Positions 16,203-24,425 of a stretch of 64,000 nt of DNA are shown here, piece after piece. Every line of letters begins with the position of its first letter. Position 1 is the first letter of the stretch. The stretch comes from Verrucomicrobiia bacterium DG1235 (lineage in GTDB: Bacteria; Verrucomicrobiota; Verrucomicrobiia; Opitutales; Opitutaceae). The DNA lies in NCBI GenBank assembly GCA_000155695.1, contig DS990592.1, forward strand, positions 3,410,335-3,474,334, given 5' to 3'. The translations under genes and the position numbers were made by a program. The notes below the pieces were generated by a model that saw only the letters and a list, made by a program, of their open reading frames with translations, searched no databases and was not told the origin of the DNA.

Positions 16203-16829
16203 CTACCCGAGCCTTCTACGAACAAAGAAAAAGCCAAACAACGCCAGGCCCAGCATCGCTGCGCTCGAGCCAACATCAGGGACAGGACGAGCGACCGCAT
16301 TCACTCCGAGATATGCGGAGTAGAGTTTCAAAGTCACTCCATCAATCTGATCTTGAGGAGCAAGCCCAACAGACCAGTCAACCCTGCCATCCTCTTGAAT
16401 GTCTACCAGTAGATCGCCCTTGATGGCTCCGTATACATTCGAGTTAAACTCCACTTCATAAGCGTTGTTTCCGTCAAAAAGAGAATCACTGCCAGTAACA
16501 CCAGACGTGCTGAAATAGTCGCTGATGTCGAAAACCAATCGGCTCGCTACAGGGGCGTGGCTATCTGAGAACTCCGCGAAGAGAAATCCAATTACAGCCT
16601 CGGTAACGAGATGCTTGTCTGGATCAAATCCAAGAAGATCTCTACCGTCGCTGTCGTCATTGACGATATCGAAAAACTGACCGGCGATTACCGGGTTATC
16701 TTTCGTCAGATCCGTGAGAAAGACGTCTATGTCCCTGAATTTCGCGTCAGCGATCGAGATGGCAGAAACACTGCTCGCCGAGCACAGAGCCGCAAGAGCT
16801 CCTATAAGTGTAAGAAGTTTAGTTTTCAT
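16203..16829 (-). CDS. PEP-CTERM (VPDSG-type) sorted surface protein
   Basis: A 208-residue secreted protein. ATG 16829 gives MKTKLLTLIGALAALCSASSVSA, a clean signal peptide, and is chosen over an upstream start that would add 25 hydrophilic residues. The body has no family I recognise. The tail VPDVGSSAAMLGLALFG followed by a hydrophobic helix and RRRLG is a PEP-CTERM-like sorting signal of the VPDSG type found in Verrucomicrobiota. Such tails are processed by an exosortase, which is not encoded in this window. Proteins of this class are linked to exopolysaccharide, consistent with the export genes to the left. A terminator at 16154-16177 separates it from the cyclase-like gene. Confidence 0.82.
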   Translation of the reverse strand: MKTKLLTLIGALAALCSASSVSAISIADAKFRDIDVFLTDLTKDNPVIAGQFFDIVNDDSDGRDLLGFDPDKHLVTEAVIGFLFAEFSDSHAPVASRLVFDISDYFSTSGVTGSDSLFDGNNAYEVEFNSNVYGAIKGDLLVDIQEDGRVDWSVGLAPQDQIDGVTLKLYSAYLGVNAVARPVPDVGSSAAMLGLALFGFFFVRRRLG

Positions 16830-17199
16830 GATGTTGTTTGGGTTCGCAGTGGGAGCTGCTGGATACCTAAAACCATCGCTCAAACTAGCTCTTCTCGCAA
16901 GCAACTCACTTTCAATAACTTACCGATCAGGCTCACCCCTACCCTCCAGATAGGACTTCGCGCAAAGACCCTCTAGGGGCGCTGAGGATCCCTACTCAGG
17001 CTCCTTGTAAAGACCTTGCTAATTTCTCGGAAAACCCGCCCTTGAACCGCCTTTTTCAACATATTTTAACACGTTCTCGCCCCCATTTTCACCGCTTTGA
17101 GGGTTTTCCGCATCAGGCTGGCCATCACAAGAAGACCTAACTGGCTCTTTACAAGCTATTTACAAACTTCGCTCAAGCCATCAGGGATTCCCTGACCCG
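16830..17199. other. Intergenic region before the PEP-CTERM gene
   Basis: About 370 bp with no credible ORF. A short inverted repeat TCAGGGA-T-TCCCTGA (17181-17195) lies just beyond the methyltransferase stop but lacks a T-tract. The promoter of the PEP-CTERM gene should lie here; no clear boxes seen. Confidence 0.45.
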
Positions 17200-18153
17200 C
17201 TACAGGACGTCGACGAATTTCCGCCCAACCGCCTCAATCACGTCCGCCACCACCGCGTTTCCGAACTGCTTGTACGCCTGGTTCAATCGAGGATCCACCC
17301 GGTACCCTTCTGGAAAGCCCATCAGCCTCCGACACTCCTCCGGATGCAGCTTGCGCACCTTGCCATCTACGAGATAGGCGCCTGTTTTCGCCGCCGCTCC
17401 GCCTCCATAAGCCGACAGCGTGATCGCGTGCCCCTCCACCGAATAAATCCGCTCGCCCTGCCCGCCCTTGTTGATCACCCCGATCTGCACCGGCTTGTTC
17501 GGGCGACGATCCAAGACCTCAGCGATATCGGTTTTTGTTATCCGAATATCGTCACGCTCGATTCGCATCGCGTCCGCCGCCCCATTCAGAAGCAGCAAAT
17601 CCTTCAAACGCACCCGCGCGCCCGAAGTCTCCGGGAATTTAAACTCCCCCGATCCCAAGTCCTTGCGAATCCCTACTATATAGAGACGCTTGCGAGCCTG
17701 GGGCACTCCGTAGTCAGACGCGTTCAGCACCGCCCACTTCGTCGCGTAGCCTGCCTCCTCCAGCATCCCCACCGTGCGCTTCAAAGTCTTTCCACCCTGA
17801 TGCCGCACGTAGTTCGCCACATTCTCCAGAAAAACCACCTTCGGCCGCTTCGCGCTAACCAGCCGCATCACCTCGAAAAACAAAGTCCCACGCGCGTCCT
17901 CGAAACCGAGCTGCTTCCCGCTCACCGAAAACGGCTGACACGGAAAGCCCCCGCAAATCACTTCGTGATCCGGCACTTCCGACGCATCGATTTTCGTGAT
18001 ATCGCCCGCAGGCTTATGCCCGAAATTCCGCTCATAAGTCGCCGCCGCATGCCTATCGATTTCGCTGCTGAAAACGCACTCGCCTCCCAGCCGCTCCAGA
18101 CCAATGCGAAACCCGCCAATACCCGCAAACAAATCGATAAACCGAAACGCCAT
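17200..18153 (-). CDS. DNA (cytosine-5) methyltransferase, M.HhaI-like
   Basis: A 317-residue C5-cytosine methyltransferase with all core motifs in order: FIDLFAGIGGFRIGLE (motif I, SAM), CGGFPCQPFSVSG (motif IV, catalytic Cys72), VVFLENV (motif VI, ENV), QARKRLYIVG (motif VIII) and the closing YKQFGNAVV (motif X). The target-recognition region INKGGQGERIYSVEGHAITLSAYGGG closely resembles that of M.HhaI as I remember it, so GCGC or a similar site is a reasonable guess. ATG 18153 is used; a TTG 12 bp earlier also fits. It follows ilvA by 20 bp on the same strand. No restriction endonuclease gene is adjacent, so it looks like an orphan. Confidence 0.9.
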   Translation of the reverse strand: MAFRFIDLFAGIGGFRIGLERLGGECVFSSEIDRHAAATYERNFGHKPAGDITKIDASEVPDHEVICGGFPCQPFSVSGKQLGFEDARGTLFFEVMRLVSAKRPKVVFLENVANYVRHQGGKTLKRTVGMLEEAGYATKWAVLNASDYGVPQARKRLYIVGIRKDLGSGEFKFPETSGARVRLKDLLLLNGAADAMRIERDDIRITKTDIAEVLDRRPNKPVQIGVINKGGQGERIYSVEGHAITLSAYGGGAAAKTGAYLVDGKVRKLHPEECRRLMGFPEGYRVDPRLNQAYKQFGNAVVADVIEAVGRKFVDVL

Positions 18154-18173
18154 ATCCTCAATCAATCCCTAGA

Positions 18174-19718
18174 TTACACGATTCTCGCCAGCACCTCCGG
18201 CGACAACTCCTTGGCAAACCGCAACACCGTGTCGCGCTCAAACACCGACTCCCGAAACGCGTTCCGCGTCTCCTCGCTCGCGAAATCAAAGCCGATTAGA
18301 GCCCGACCAACCCGTTCTCCCGTGTAATTGTAATTGAAATACACGATACTCGCGTCGCGGCAATTCGCTCCCAAAAATTCCTTCAACGCACCCGGCCGCT
18401 CCGGAAACTCGATACGGATAAACATCGGGCGCTCCAGTAAAGCCGCATCGTAATGGATGATGCGAAACTCCACGTCCTCCTGCCCCGTCGCATCCTCAAA
18501 CCGAATGCCCAGCGTCTGTAGATTCTTCTCGAAAAGCCCCATCGCTAGCGGCATCGCGTCGATCCCGATCACCGGCAATGCATCCGGGCCCTTCACCACC
18601 CCATGCTGAAACTCCACGATGCTCACCCCTTCCGGAAACTGCTCCAACAACTGAAGCAAACTCCCCGGCCGCTCTGGAATATGAAAACGATAGTACTTCC
18701 GCCGAGCCGAACCGATACCCGCGTGCCGCACGATCCACGGCAGCTGCCCGAAGTCCATATTTCCGCCGCACAAAATAGTGAGCACTCGCCTTCCCCTGCA
18801 AGCGTCCCGCTCCTTCATCCAAGCCGCCAGCCCCATCGCTCCCGCCGGCTCCGGGATCGCCCGCATCCGCTCCCAAAACATTTGGATCGCCGAACAAACT
18901 TCCGGGTTCGTCACCGTCACGAAACGATCAATCAACTTCGCGCAAAACTGACTCGTCAAATCACCCGCCCGCTTGACAGCAGTCCCATCACAAAAAACAT
19001 CCAGATACTCGAGCGTCTCCGGTTTCCCACTACGCACCGCCGCCGCCATCGAAGCCTGGTCCACGCCCTCCACGCCCACCACCTCTATATTCGGATAGTA
19101 GCGCTTCAGCCAGCACGCCACTCCCGCCGCCATGCCGCCACCGCCAATCTGCAGATAGACAATATCAAACTCGCCTACGCCCGCCATCACGATCTCGTCA
19201 GCCATCGTGCCCTGACCCGCAATCACCGCCAAGTCGTCGTAAGCATGGATAAAGGTCTGGCCGCTCTTCTCCGAGACGCTCCGCGCCGCCGCATAAGCAG
19301 CGTCATAGGCATCGCCTTCCAGGATCACCGACACCGCGTCACCGCCAATCGCCTTCACCGCCTCCTGCTTCATTTGCGGAGTCGAGCGCGGCATGTAGAC
19401 CGTCGCCGTGGTGCCAAGCTTCCTCGCGGCCAGCGCCACACCCTGAGCGTGATTCCCCGCCGAAGCGCAAACCACCCCACGAGCCAGCTCATCCGCCGAC
19501 AAAAGCTTCATCCGGTTATAAGAGCCACGCCACTTGTATGCGTGAATTGGAGACAAGTCCTCCCGCTTCACGTATACCTCCTCATCCGTACCCAGCGAAA
19601 GCCTCTCCAGCGGAGTCGGCGAAGCCGCCTCGTACACCCGCCGCCGAGCCGCCAAAGTCTCGTTGAACAAATCCTCCAAATTCGCCTCGGTCACCTGTTC
19701 GCCAGCATTTCCGCTCAT
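18174..19718 (-). CDS. ilvA: Threonine ammonia-lyase (biosynthetic)
   Basis: Converts threonine to 2-oxobutanoate, the first step of isoleucine synthesis. At 514 residues it equals the usual length of the two-domain biosynthetic enzyme. The PLP domain has the Schiff-base lysine in IHAYKWRGSYN (Lys62), SAGNHAQGVA, and the phosphate-binding GGGGMAAG loop. Two ACT-like regulatory repeats follow (RFHIPERPGSLLQLL and RIEFPERPGALKEFL), so feedback control by isoleucine and valine is expected. ATG 19718 is chosen because it overlaps the stop of the small upstream gene by 4 bp and removes a 31-residue extension lacking homology. The MTase gene follows after 20 bp. Confidence 0.95.
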   Translation of the reverse strand: MSGNAGEQVTEANLEDLFNETLAARRRVYEAASPTPLERLSLGTDEEVYVKREDLSPIHAYKWRGSYNRMKLLSADELARGVVCASAGNHAQGVALAARKLGTTATVYMPRSTPQMKQEAVKAIGGDAVSVILEGDAYDAAYAAARSVSEKSGQTFIHAYDDLAVIAGQGTMADEIVMAGVGEFDIVYLQIGGGGMAAGVACWLKRYYPNIEVVGVEGVDQASMAAAVRSGKPETLEYLDVFCDGTAVKRAGDLTSQFCAKLIDRFVTVTNPEVCSAIQMFWERMRAIPEPAGAMGLAAWMKERDACRGRRVLTILCGGNMDFGQLPWIVRHAGIGSARRKYYRFHIPERPGSLLQLLEQFPEGVSIVEFQHGVVKGPDALPVIGIDAMPLAMGLFEKNLQTLGIRFEDATGQEDVEFRIIHYDAALLERPMFIRIEFPERPGALKEFLGANCRDASIVYFNYNYTGERVGRALIGFDFASEETRNAFRESVFERDTVLRFAKELSPEVLARIV

Positions 19719-19894
19719 GAGTAAAACGAACCCCAAATGCTCATGAAAAGAACCGTGCCGACCCAAGCCGAGGCAACAGCCAGCGCACCCACTTCCGGAA
19801 TAAAAAGCCACAAGCCAATCGCGAAAACAGTCGCGACGCCCACCGGCAAATAAATCGTCCGAACCCGACTCGGTTCCTTAGGTTCTTCGTCCAT
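19715..19894 (-). CDS. Small two-span membrane protein (59 aa)
   Basis: Starts MDEEPKEPSRVRTIYLPVG and has two hydrophobic stretches (VATVFAIGLWLFIP and LAVASAWVGTVLFMSIW). A TTG at 19948 would add 18 residues. Its stop overlaps the ilvA start (ATGA), which implies translational coupling and supports it being real. I do not recognise a family, and no function can be given. Confidence 0.6.
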   Translation of the reverse strand: MDEEPKEPSRVRTIYLPVGVATVFAIGLWLFIPEVGALAVASAWVGTVLFMSIWGSFYS

Positions 19895-19986
19895 GCCCGC
19901 AAAGCTAGAAACAAACCCCAGAAATCCAAATACAAAAGCAAAGCTCAATTCACCAAACTCCCGCCCCCTTCAACCCATCATCCAAT

Positions 19987-20021
19987 TCACCACTCACCAC
20001 TCACTACTAACCTCTCACCTC
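19987..20021 (+). repeat. Five-unit heptamer array
   Basis: Units TCACCAC, TCACCAC, TCACTAC, TAACCTC, TCACCTC in exact 7-bp phase. It is the 3' neighbour of the minus-strand S4 gene and touches its stop codon. Confidence 0.7.
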
Positions 20022-20385
20022 AGTCCCCAAACAAGCGCTCGATATCCCGCCGCTCCCGCTTAGTCGGGCGCCCCGCCCCAGCCTCGCGCTTCAAGATCGT
20101 CTGCGCCAAGGTCTCTCTCCGAACCTCCAGCCGCTCCGGAGGCGTCAGATCCTGGACATACGCCGCCACCACCTTCGCCCCCACTCGCTTCATCAAAAGC
20201 CCGACCACACGAAACTCCCGCAGCACCCCATCCTTCATCACATCAACCTTTTCGCCAATCCGAACCATCCGTGACGGCTTAACGTTCTCGCCATCGATCT
20301 CCACCTTCCCGCCGCGACACGCCTCCACCGCGTCGCCACGCGTTTTAAAAATCCGCACCGCCCAAAGCCAGCGATCAATCCTCAC
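20020..20385 (-). CDS. S4-domain RNA-binding protein, Hsp15-like
   Basis: A 121-residue protein beginning VRIDRWLWAVRIFKTRGDA and continuing ACRGGKVEIDGENVKPS, the S4 RNA-binding domain of Hsp15-type heat-shock proteins that rescue stalled 50S subunits. A basic tail (KREAGAGRPTKRERRDIERLFGD) matches the family's Arg/Lys-rich C-terminus. The start is GTG 20385 because Hsp15 proteins begin exactly at this RIDKWLW segment; the ORF could extend to 20493, but that part holds a heptamer-type repeat-rich stretch and Gly-rich sequence without homology. Confidence 0.85.
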   Translation of the reverse strand: MRIDRWLWAVRIFKTRGDAVEACRGGKVEIDGENVKPSRMVRIGEKVDVMKDGVLREFRVVGLLMKRVGAKVVAAYVQDLTPPERLEVRRETLAQTILKREAGAGRPTKRERRDIERLFGD

Positions 20386-20512
20386 CTTATCTAGATCCTT
20401 CGATTCCAAGCCTCTAGAATTGTAAACAAATCCCCCAACTCGCCACTCTTTTTCCTTCCCATTCCCGCCACCCCCGCACCAATCTCGACCCACAGAGAAG
20501 AGTCCCTCGCAA

Positions 20513-20547
20513 ACTCACTCTTCAACACTCGCCACTCACTACTCACC
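20513..20547 (+). repeat. Five-unit heptamer array before rodA
   Basis: Units ACTCACT, CTTCAAC, ACTCGCC, ACTCACT, ACTCACC in exact phase, ending 18 bp before the proposed TTG start of the RodA gene. Confidence 0.7.
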
Positions 20548-20565
20548 AATCCCACCCGCGCCGCC

Positions 20566-21774
20566 TTGCTCTCGTCATCCAAGAAGTACCACCATCCAAG
20601 GGTCGATCTGATCAATCCCCTTTGCATGCTGCTGCTCTCCGCGATCGGCATACTCTTCATATACAGCGCCCAAGCCTTCATCGGCGGCGGACAATGGAAA
20701 AGCCAGATCGCCTGGTGCTTCATCGGATTCAGCGTCTACTGCGGCGTCTCCGTGACCAACTACTCGGTCTTCATGAAGTACAGCCACTGGATTTGGGTGA
20801 TCGCCTTCGTGATGCTTCTCGCCGTGGTCATCCCTCACAGCCCAGTCGCAGTCAGCCGCTACGGAGCCACCCGCTGGCTAAACCTCGGCTTCTACACCTT
20901 CCAGCCCGTCGAAATCGCCAAGCTCGCCTGCATCGTTATCGGAGCCAGCATCCTCACCCGATCCGAAGTCGGCGACATCAAAGATTCGCTCCAAGTACTT
21001 GCTAAAATGGCGCTTGCGATTTTCGTGCCGTTTCTATTGATCTTGGCGCAGCCTGATCTTGGATCAGCCATGGTAATACCCTTTTTCGTGTTCGCCCAAC
21101 TCTACGCATCAAACCTTTCCAAACGATTCTTCACCACCGCCATCCTCCTTTTCGCGGCGTTGGTGGGAGCCATTTTAATCGATAACCACAACTACGTTAA
21201 ATTTTTAGATGAAAACGGCCTGAACCCCAACGACGTTGACGGCCAATACCAGGCGACATCCTGGTTTCCACTCAAAGACTACCAAAGAAATCGCATTTTA
21301 ACTTTCGTAAACCCCGGCAAAGTCGACCCTCGCGGGACCGGCTGGAATCGGGAACAATCAATCATTTCAGTCGCCTCGGGCGGCCTGTTTGGCAAAGGCG
21401 TCAAACAGGGATCCCAGGCCCAACTCGGCTACCTGCCACGGTCGGTAGCCCATAACGACTTCATCTTCTCCGTACTCGCGGAAGAAGCCGGCTTTATAGG
21501 AAGCGCAGTCGTGATCAGCCTCTTCGGAATATTGTTAGGAAACAGCCTGCGCATCGCCGGCCAAGCCAAGGACCGCTTCGGCACCCTCCTCACGCTTGGC
21601 GTCGTCGCCCTGTTTTCAGTCCACATCTTCGTGAACATCGCAATGACCATAGGCCTGATGCCGATCACAGGACTGCCGCTCCCGTTCTTAAGTCATGGAG
21701 GCACCTTCATGGTGAGCTGCTGCATCCTCCTGGGACTGGTTCAAAGCGTCTATCGCTATCGAAAGGAATTCTAG
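20566..21774 (+). CDS. rodA: Rod-shape SEDS glycosyltransferase RodA
   Basis: A SEDS-family (FtsW/RodA/SpoVE) peptidoglycan polymerase of about 402 residues with roughly ten membrane spans. Diagnostic stretches are YGATRWLNLGFYTFQPVEIAKL, LAQPDLGSAMV, the large periplasmic loop with GTGWNREQSIISVASGGLFGKG, AHNDFIFSVLAEEAGFIG, and GLPLPFLSHGGT near the end. RodA is favoured over FtsW by the first-span pattern and compact tail. The start is unclear: TTG 20566 is used here, and the next ATG (about residue 21) lies inside the first span. No SD; a G-poor heptamer array precedes it. It is divergent from the S4 gene. Confidence 0.88.
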   Translation: MLSSSKKYHHPRVDLINPLCMLLLSAIGILFIYSAQAFIGGGQWKSQIAWCFIGFSVYCGVSVTNYSVFMKYSHWIWVIAFVMLLAVVIPHSPVAVSRYGATRWLNLGFYTFQPVEIAKLACIVIGASILTRSEVGDIKDSLQVLAKMALAIFVPFLLILAQPDLGSAMVIPFFVFAQLYASNLSKRFFTTAILLFAALVGAILIDNHNYVKFLDENGLNPNDVDGQYQATSWFPLKDYQRNRILTFVNPGKVDPRGTGWNREQSIISVASGGLFGKGVKQGSQAQLGYLPRSVAHNDFIFSVLAEEAGFIGSAVVISLFGILLGNSLRIAGQAKDRFGTLLTLGVVALFSVHIFVNIAMTIGLMPITGLPLPFLSHGGTFMVSCCILLGLVQSVYRYRKEF

Positions 21775-21895
21775 TCAGCCCTAAACAGCCGACACATCAC
21801 ACCACCTTCGAGAAATACCACCCCTTACAGGAAAAATCACCGCTCAGCTCCCCGTAGAGGACGCCTCCTGCAGAAACACAGGAAACGCGCCCAAC

Positions 21896-23644
21896 ATGAG
21901 CGAAAAAGACACAAAAACACACCAACAAACAGACCAAGCAAGCAAACTAGACGAAGAGCTTCGTCACCCTCCCAAGCCCCAGGCCGGCACACGCGTCGAC
22001 CAGGACAAGCTCAGGGCAGAGGCTGGACAGCGAGCGAAAAAACGCCCGCTCATGACGAAGATCATCGAAAAGTTCAAAGGGGAGAAAAAACCCTACCGCG
22101 AACTCATCATCAACTCCGAGCCGCTCGAAATACGAGTCGGCCAGCTGGTAGACGGCATCCTCGACAAGTTCGACATCGAGCGCCGCCACTCCGCCCAGCG
22201 CATCGTAGGCGGCATCTTCAAAGGCCGCATCAAAAACCTCGACCCCGGCCTCAAAGCCGCCTTCGTCGATATCGGCATGCCCAAAAATGCCTTCCTCCAC
22301 TACTGGGACATCCAGCCGCAGGAAGCCGACTCCTCAATCGAGGTCGTACGCGTCAACTCCTCCAGAAAAGGCAAAAAACAGGCCAAGATCCCCCTCAAGG
22401 AGATTCCCAACCACTACCCCATCGGCACCGAGATCGTCATCCAGATCACCAAAGGCCCCATCGGCACCAAAGGCCCCCGCAGCACGACCAACCTTTCCAT
22501 TCCCGGCCGCTTCATCGTCCTCGTTCCACACTCCGACCAATGCGGAATCTCCCGCAAGATCGAAGACAACAAGGAACGCCAGCGACTCAAAAAAATCATC
22601 CGCGACCTCACCATCCCCGAAGGCATGGGCATCATCGTCCGCACCGCAGGCGAAGGCAAAAAAGCCCGCTACTTCGTGCGAGACCTCCACATCCTCCTCC
22701 AGACCTGGGAGAAGATTCAGAAGAAGATGGACTCCGCCCGCGCCCCAGCCTGCCTCTACAAAGAGCCAGACCTCGCCGAGCGCACCGTGCGCGACTTCCT
22801 CACCGAAGACATCGACCGCGTCCTCATCGACAACGAAGAAGACCACGGCCGCATCTCCGAAACCGTCGCCCAGATCTCCAAACGCTCCACCTCCAAGATC
22901 CAGCTCTACCAAGACTCCATCCCCATCTTCGAGCGCTACAACATCGAGAAGCAGATCGAGCAAACCTTCCAGCGACAAGTCCCCCTCCCATCCGGAGGAG
23001 CCATCGTCATCGAAGAGACCGAGGCCCTCATCGCCATCGACGTCAATACCGGCTCGCACAAGAACCGCGGCAACGAAAACGACACCATCTTCCAGGTAAA
23101 CTGCGAAGCCGCCGAAGAAGTCGCCCGCCAAATTCGCCTGCGCAACATCGGCGGCCTCATCATCATCGACTTCATCGACATGAAGCAGCGCCGCCACCGC
23201 AACGCCATCCTCTCCCGCATGCGGGACGCCATGTCGTCCGACAAAGCCAAGACCCACATCCTGCCCATCTCCCCGCTCGGCATCATGCAAATGACCCGCC
23301 AGCGCATGCAGGAATCCGTCTCCTCCGGCCTCTACACCGACTGCCCCTACTGCCGCGGCAAAGGCATCGTCAAATCAGGCACTACCGTCTCCGTCGAGCT
23401 CCAGCGCAAGCTGTCCGGCATCATCCGCCGCGCCCGCAACCGCACGCCCGACCTCGCCAAGCCCATCAAGCTGCGAATCCTCGTCAACCCGGCCATCATC
23501 GACCGCCTCCGCGAGGAAGACGCAGACCTGCTCATCAGCCTGGAAAAAGACTACAACGCCCAGCTCACCTTCCGAGCCGATCCCAACTTCCACGTCGAAA
23601 ACTACCGAGTCATCGACGTCGAAACCGGAGCCGCCTACGGCTAG
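21896..23644 (+). CDS. rng: Ribonuclease G/E family endoribonuclease
   Basis: A 582-residue Rne/Rng family endoribonuclease for rRNA maturation and mRNA decay. After a 70-residue hydrophilic extension comes an S1-like domain ([23 protein letters not shown], then [10 protein letters not shown]). The catalytic DNase I-like domain carries [15 protein letters not shown] and [12 protein letters not shown], whose two aspartates bind magnesium. The zinc-link motif CPYCRGKG is present, so it should form the usual dimer of dimers. It is short like RNase G, with no long C-terminal degradosome scaffold. ATG 21896 is the first Met. A strong terminator follows at 23671-23703. Confidence 0.93.
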   Translation: MSEKDTKTHQQTDQASKLDEELRHPPKPQAGTRVDQDKLRAEAGQRAKKRPLMTKIIEKFKGEKKPYRELIINSEPLEIRVGQLVDGILDKFDIERRHSAQRIVGGIFKGRIKNLDPGLKAAFVDIGMPKNAFLHYWDIQPQEADSSIEVVRVNSSRKGKKQAKIPLKEIPNHYPIGTEIVIQITKGPIGTKGPRSTTNLSIPGRFIVLVPHSDQCGISRKIEDNKERQRLKKIIRDLTIPEGMGIIVRTAGEGKKARYFVRDLHILLQTWEKIQKKMDSARAPACLYKEPDLAERTVRDFLTEDIDRVLIDNEEDHGRISETVAQISKRSTSKIQLYQDSIPIFERYNIEKQIEQTFQRQVPLPSGGAIVIEETEALIAIDVNTGSHKNRGNENDTIFQVNCEAAEEVARQIRLRNIGGLIIIDFIDMKQRRHRNAILSRMRDAMSSDKAKTHILPISPLGIMQMTRQRMQESVSSGLYTDCPYCRGKGIVKSGTTVSVELQRKLSGIIRRARNRTPDLAKPIKLRILVNPAIIDRLREEDADLLISLEKDYNAQLTFRADPNFHVENYRVIDVETGAAYG

Positions 23645-23669
23645 GCCCAACAACAGTACACTTACACCC

Positions 23670-23703
23670 AAGCCCGGCACGCCCCCCAGCGTCCGGGCTT
23701 TTT
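23670..23703 (+). terminator. Rho-independent terminator after RNase G/E gene
   Basis: Stem AAGCCCGG/CCGGGCTT with a 15-nt loop followed by a five-base T-run, 25 bp after the stop at 23644. Confidence 0.85.
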
Positions 23704-23822
23704 CGCCTTCGAATTCTAACACTCGCCAAAACCCGTCCTTATATCCCTCGCCCCTGCCCAAGCCGTCATTGCCTCACATTCGCTCCCACCCAAAACTGCC
23801 CAACTGTTCACGCAGGACGCAT

Positions 23823-24230
23823 ATGGCTATCGAATGGAGGAACAATTTCGCTACCAATGACCCGCATATCGACGAACAACACCAGCAGATCTTCCGCTTC
23901 GCCAACAAACTCGAAGCCCTAGCAGATCAGGAAAACGTCGATCCGCGGGAGGTGGACAGCGTACTCCGCTTCCTCGAAAACTACATCAAAAACCACTTCC
24001 GCTACGAAGAAGCCTGCATGCTCAAGCGACACTGCCCCGTCGCCCAGCGCAACCGCTCCGAGCACCTCGCCTTCAAAGCCTTCCTCACCCGCTCCATGGT
24101 CGCCTACCACAACGACGGCTACCAGCAGCCTTGGGCCAAAGAGCTTCACCAAAAGCTCGAAAACTGGCTTTCCAACCACATCTGCCGCATCGACGTACAG
24201 CTACGCGACTACCCCGACCCCAAAGCCTAA
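23823..24230 (+). CDS. Bacteriohemerythrin-like protein
   Basis: A 135-residue four-helix hemerythrin that binds oxygen through a di-iron centre. The iron ligands appear in order: NDPHIDEQHQQIF (HxxxH-type His pair), ENYIKNHFRYEEACM (His and Glu), SEHLAFKAF (His) and NHICRIDVQLRDY (His and Asp). MAIEWRNNF is the canonical family start, so ATG 23823 is preferred to the ORF start at 23769. It is a single-domain soluble protein, suggesting oxygen sensing or delivery, not chemotaxis signalling. It stands between a terminator and a heptamer array, so it is probably monocistronic. Confidence 0.92.
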   Translation: MAIEWRNNFATNDPHIDEQHQQIFRFANKLEALADQENVDPREVDSVLRFLENYIKNHFRYEEACMLKRHCPVAQRNRSEHLAFKAFLTRSMVAYHNDGYQQPWAKELHQKLENWLSNHICRIDVQLRDYPDPKA

Positions 24231-24284
24231 CCCAAAAATCCCACCTGAAACGCACCATCCCAACACGTTCATCCCAACCCCAAA

Positions 24285-24319
24285 TTCACCACTCACTCCT
24301 CACTATTCACCACTTCCTC
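24285..24319 (+). repeat. Five-unit heptamer array
   Basis: Units TTCACCA, CTCACTC, CTCACTA, TTCACCA, CTTCCTC in exact phase, about 105 bp before the sugar dehydrogenase start. Confidence 0.7.
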
Positions 24320-24425
24320 CCCCCTCCACTCATTTGAGATAAACAATCGAGGACTTGCATACCATCGCGCCTTACAATCGTCTCGCCTCCTAACGCCCAA
24401 GACGAACGGCCACCACCAAGTCCTC

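Noticed and set aside
17181-17195. TCAGGGA-T-TCCCTGA as terminator of the methyltransferase gene
   Set aside because: No T-tract follows on the minus strand and the loop is too tight; left as a short palindrome only.
18603-19724. 373-aa ORF opposite ilvA
   Set aside because: Antisense shadow of ilvA; basic low-complexity protein with no domain.
22334-23290. 318-aa and other long ORFs across the RNase G/E gene
   Set aside because: Val/Asp/Gly-rich antisense reading of a conserved gene; codon-position artefact.
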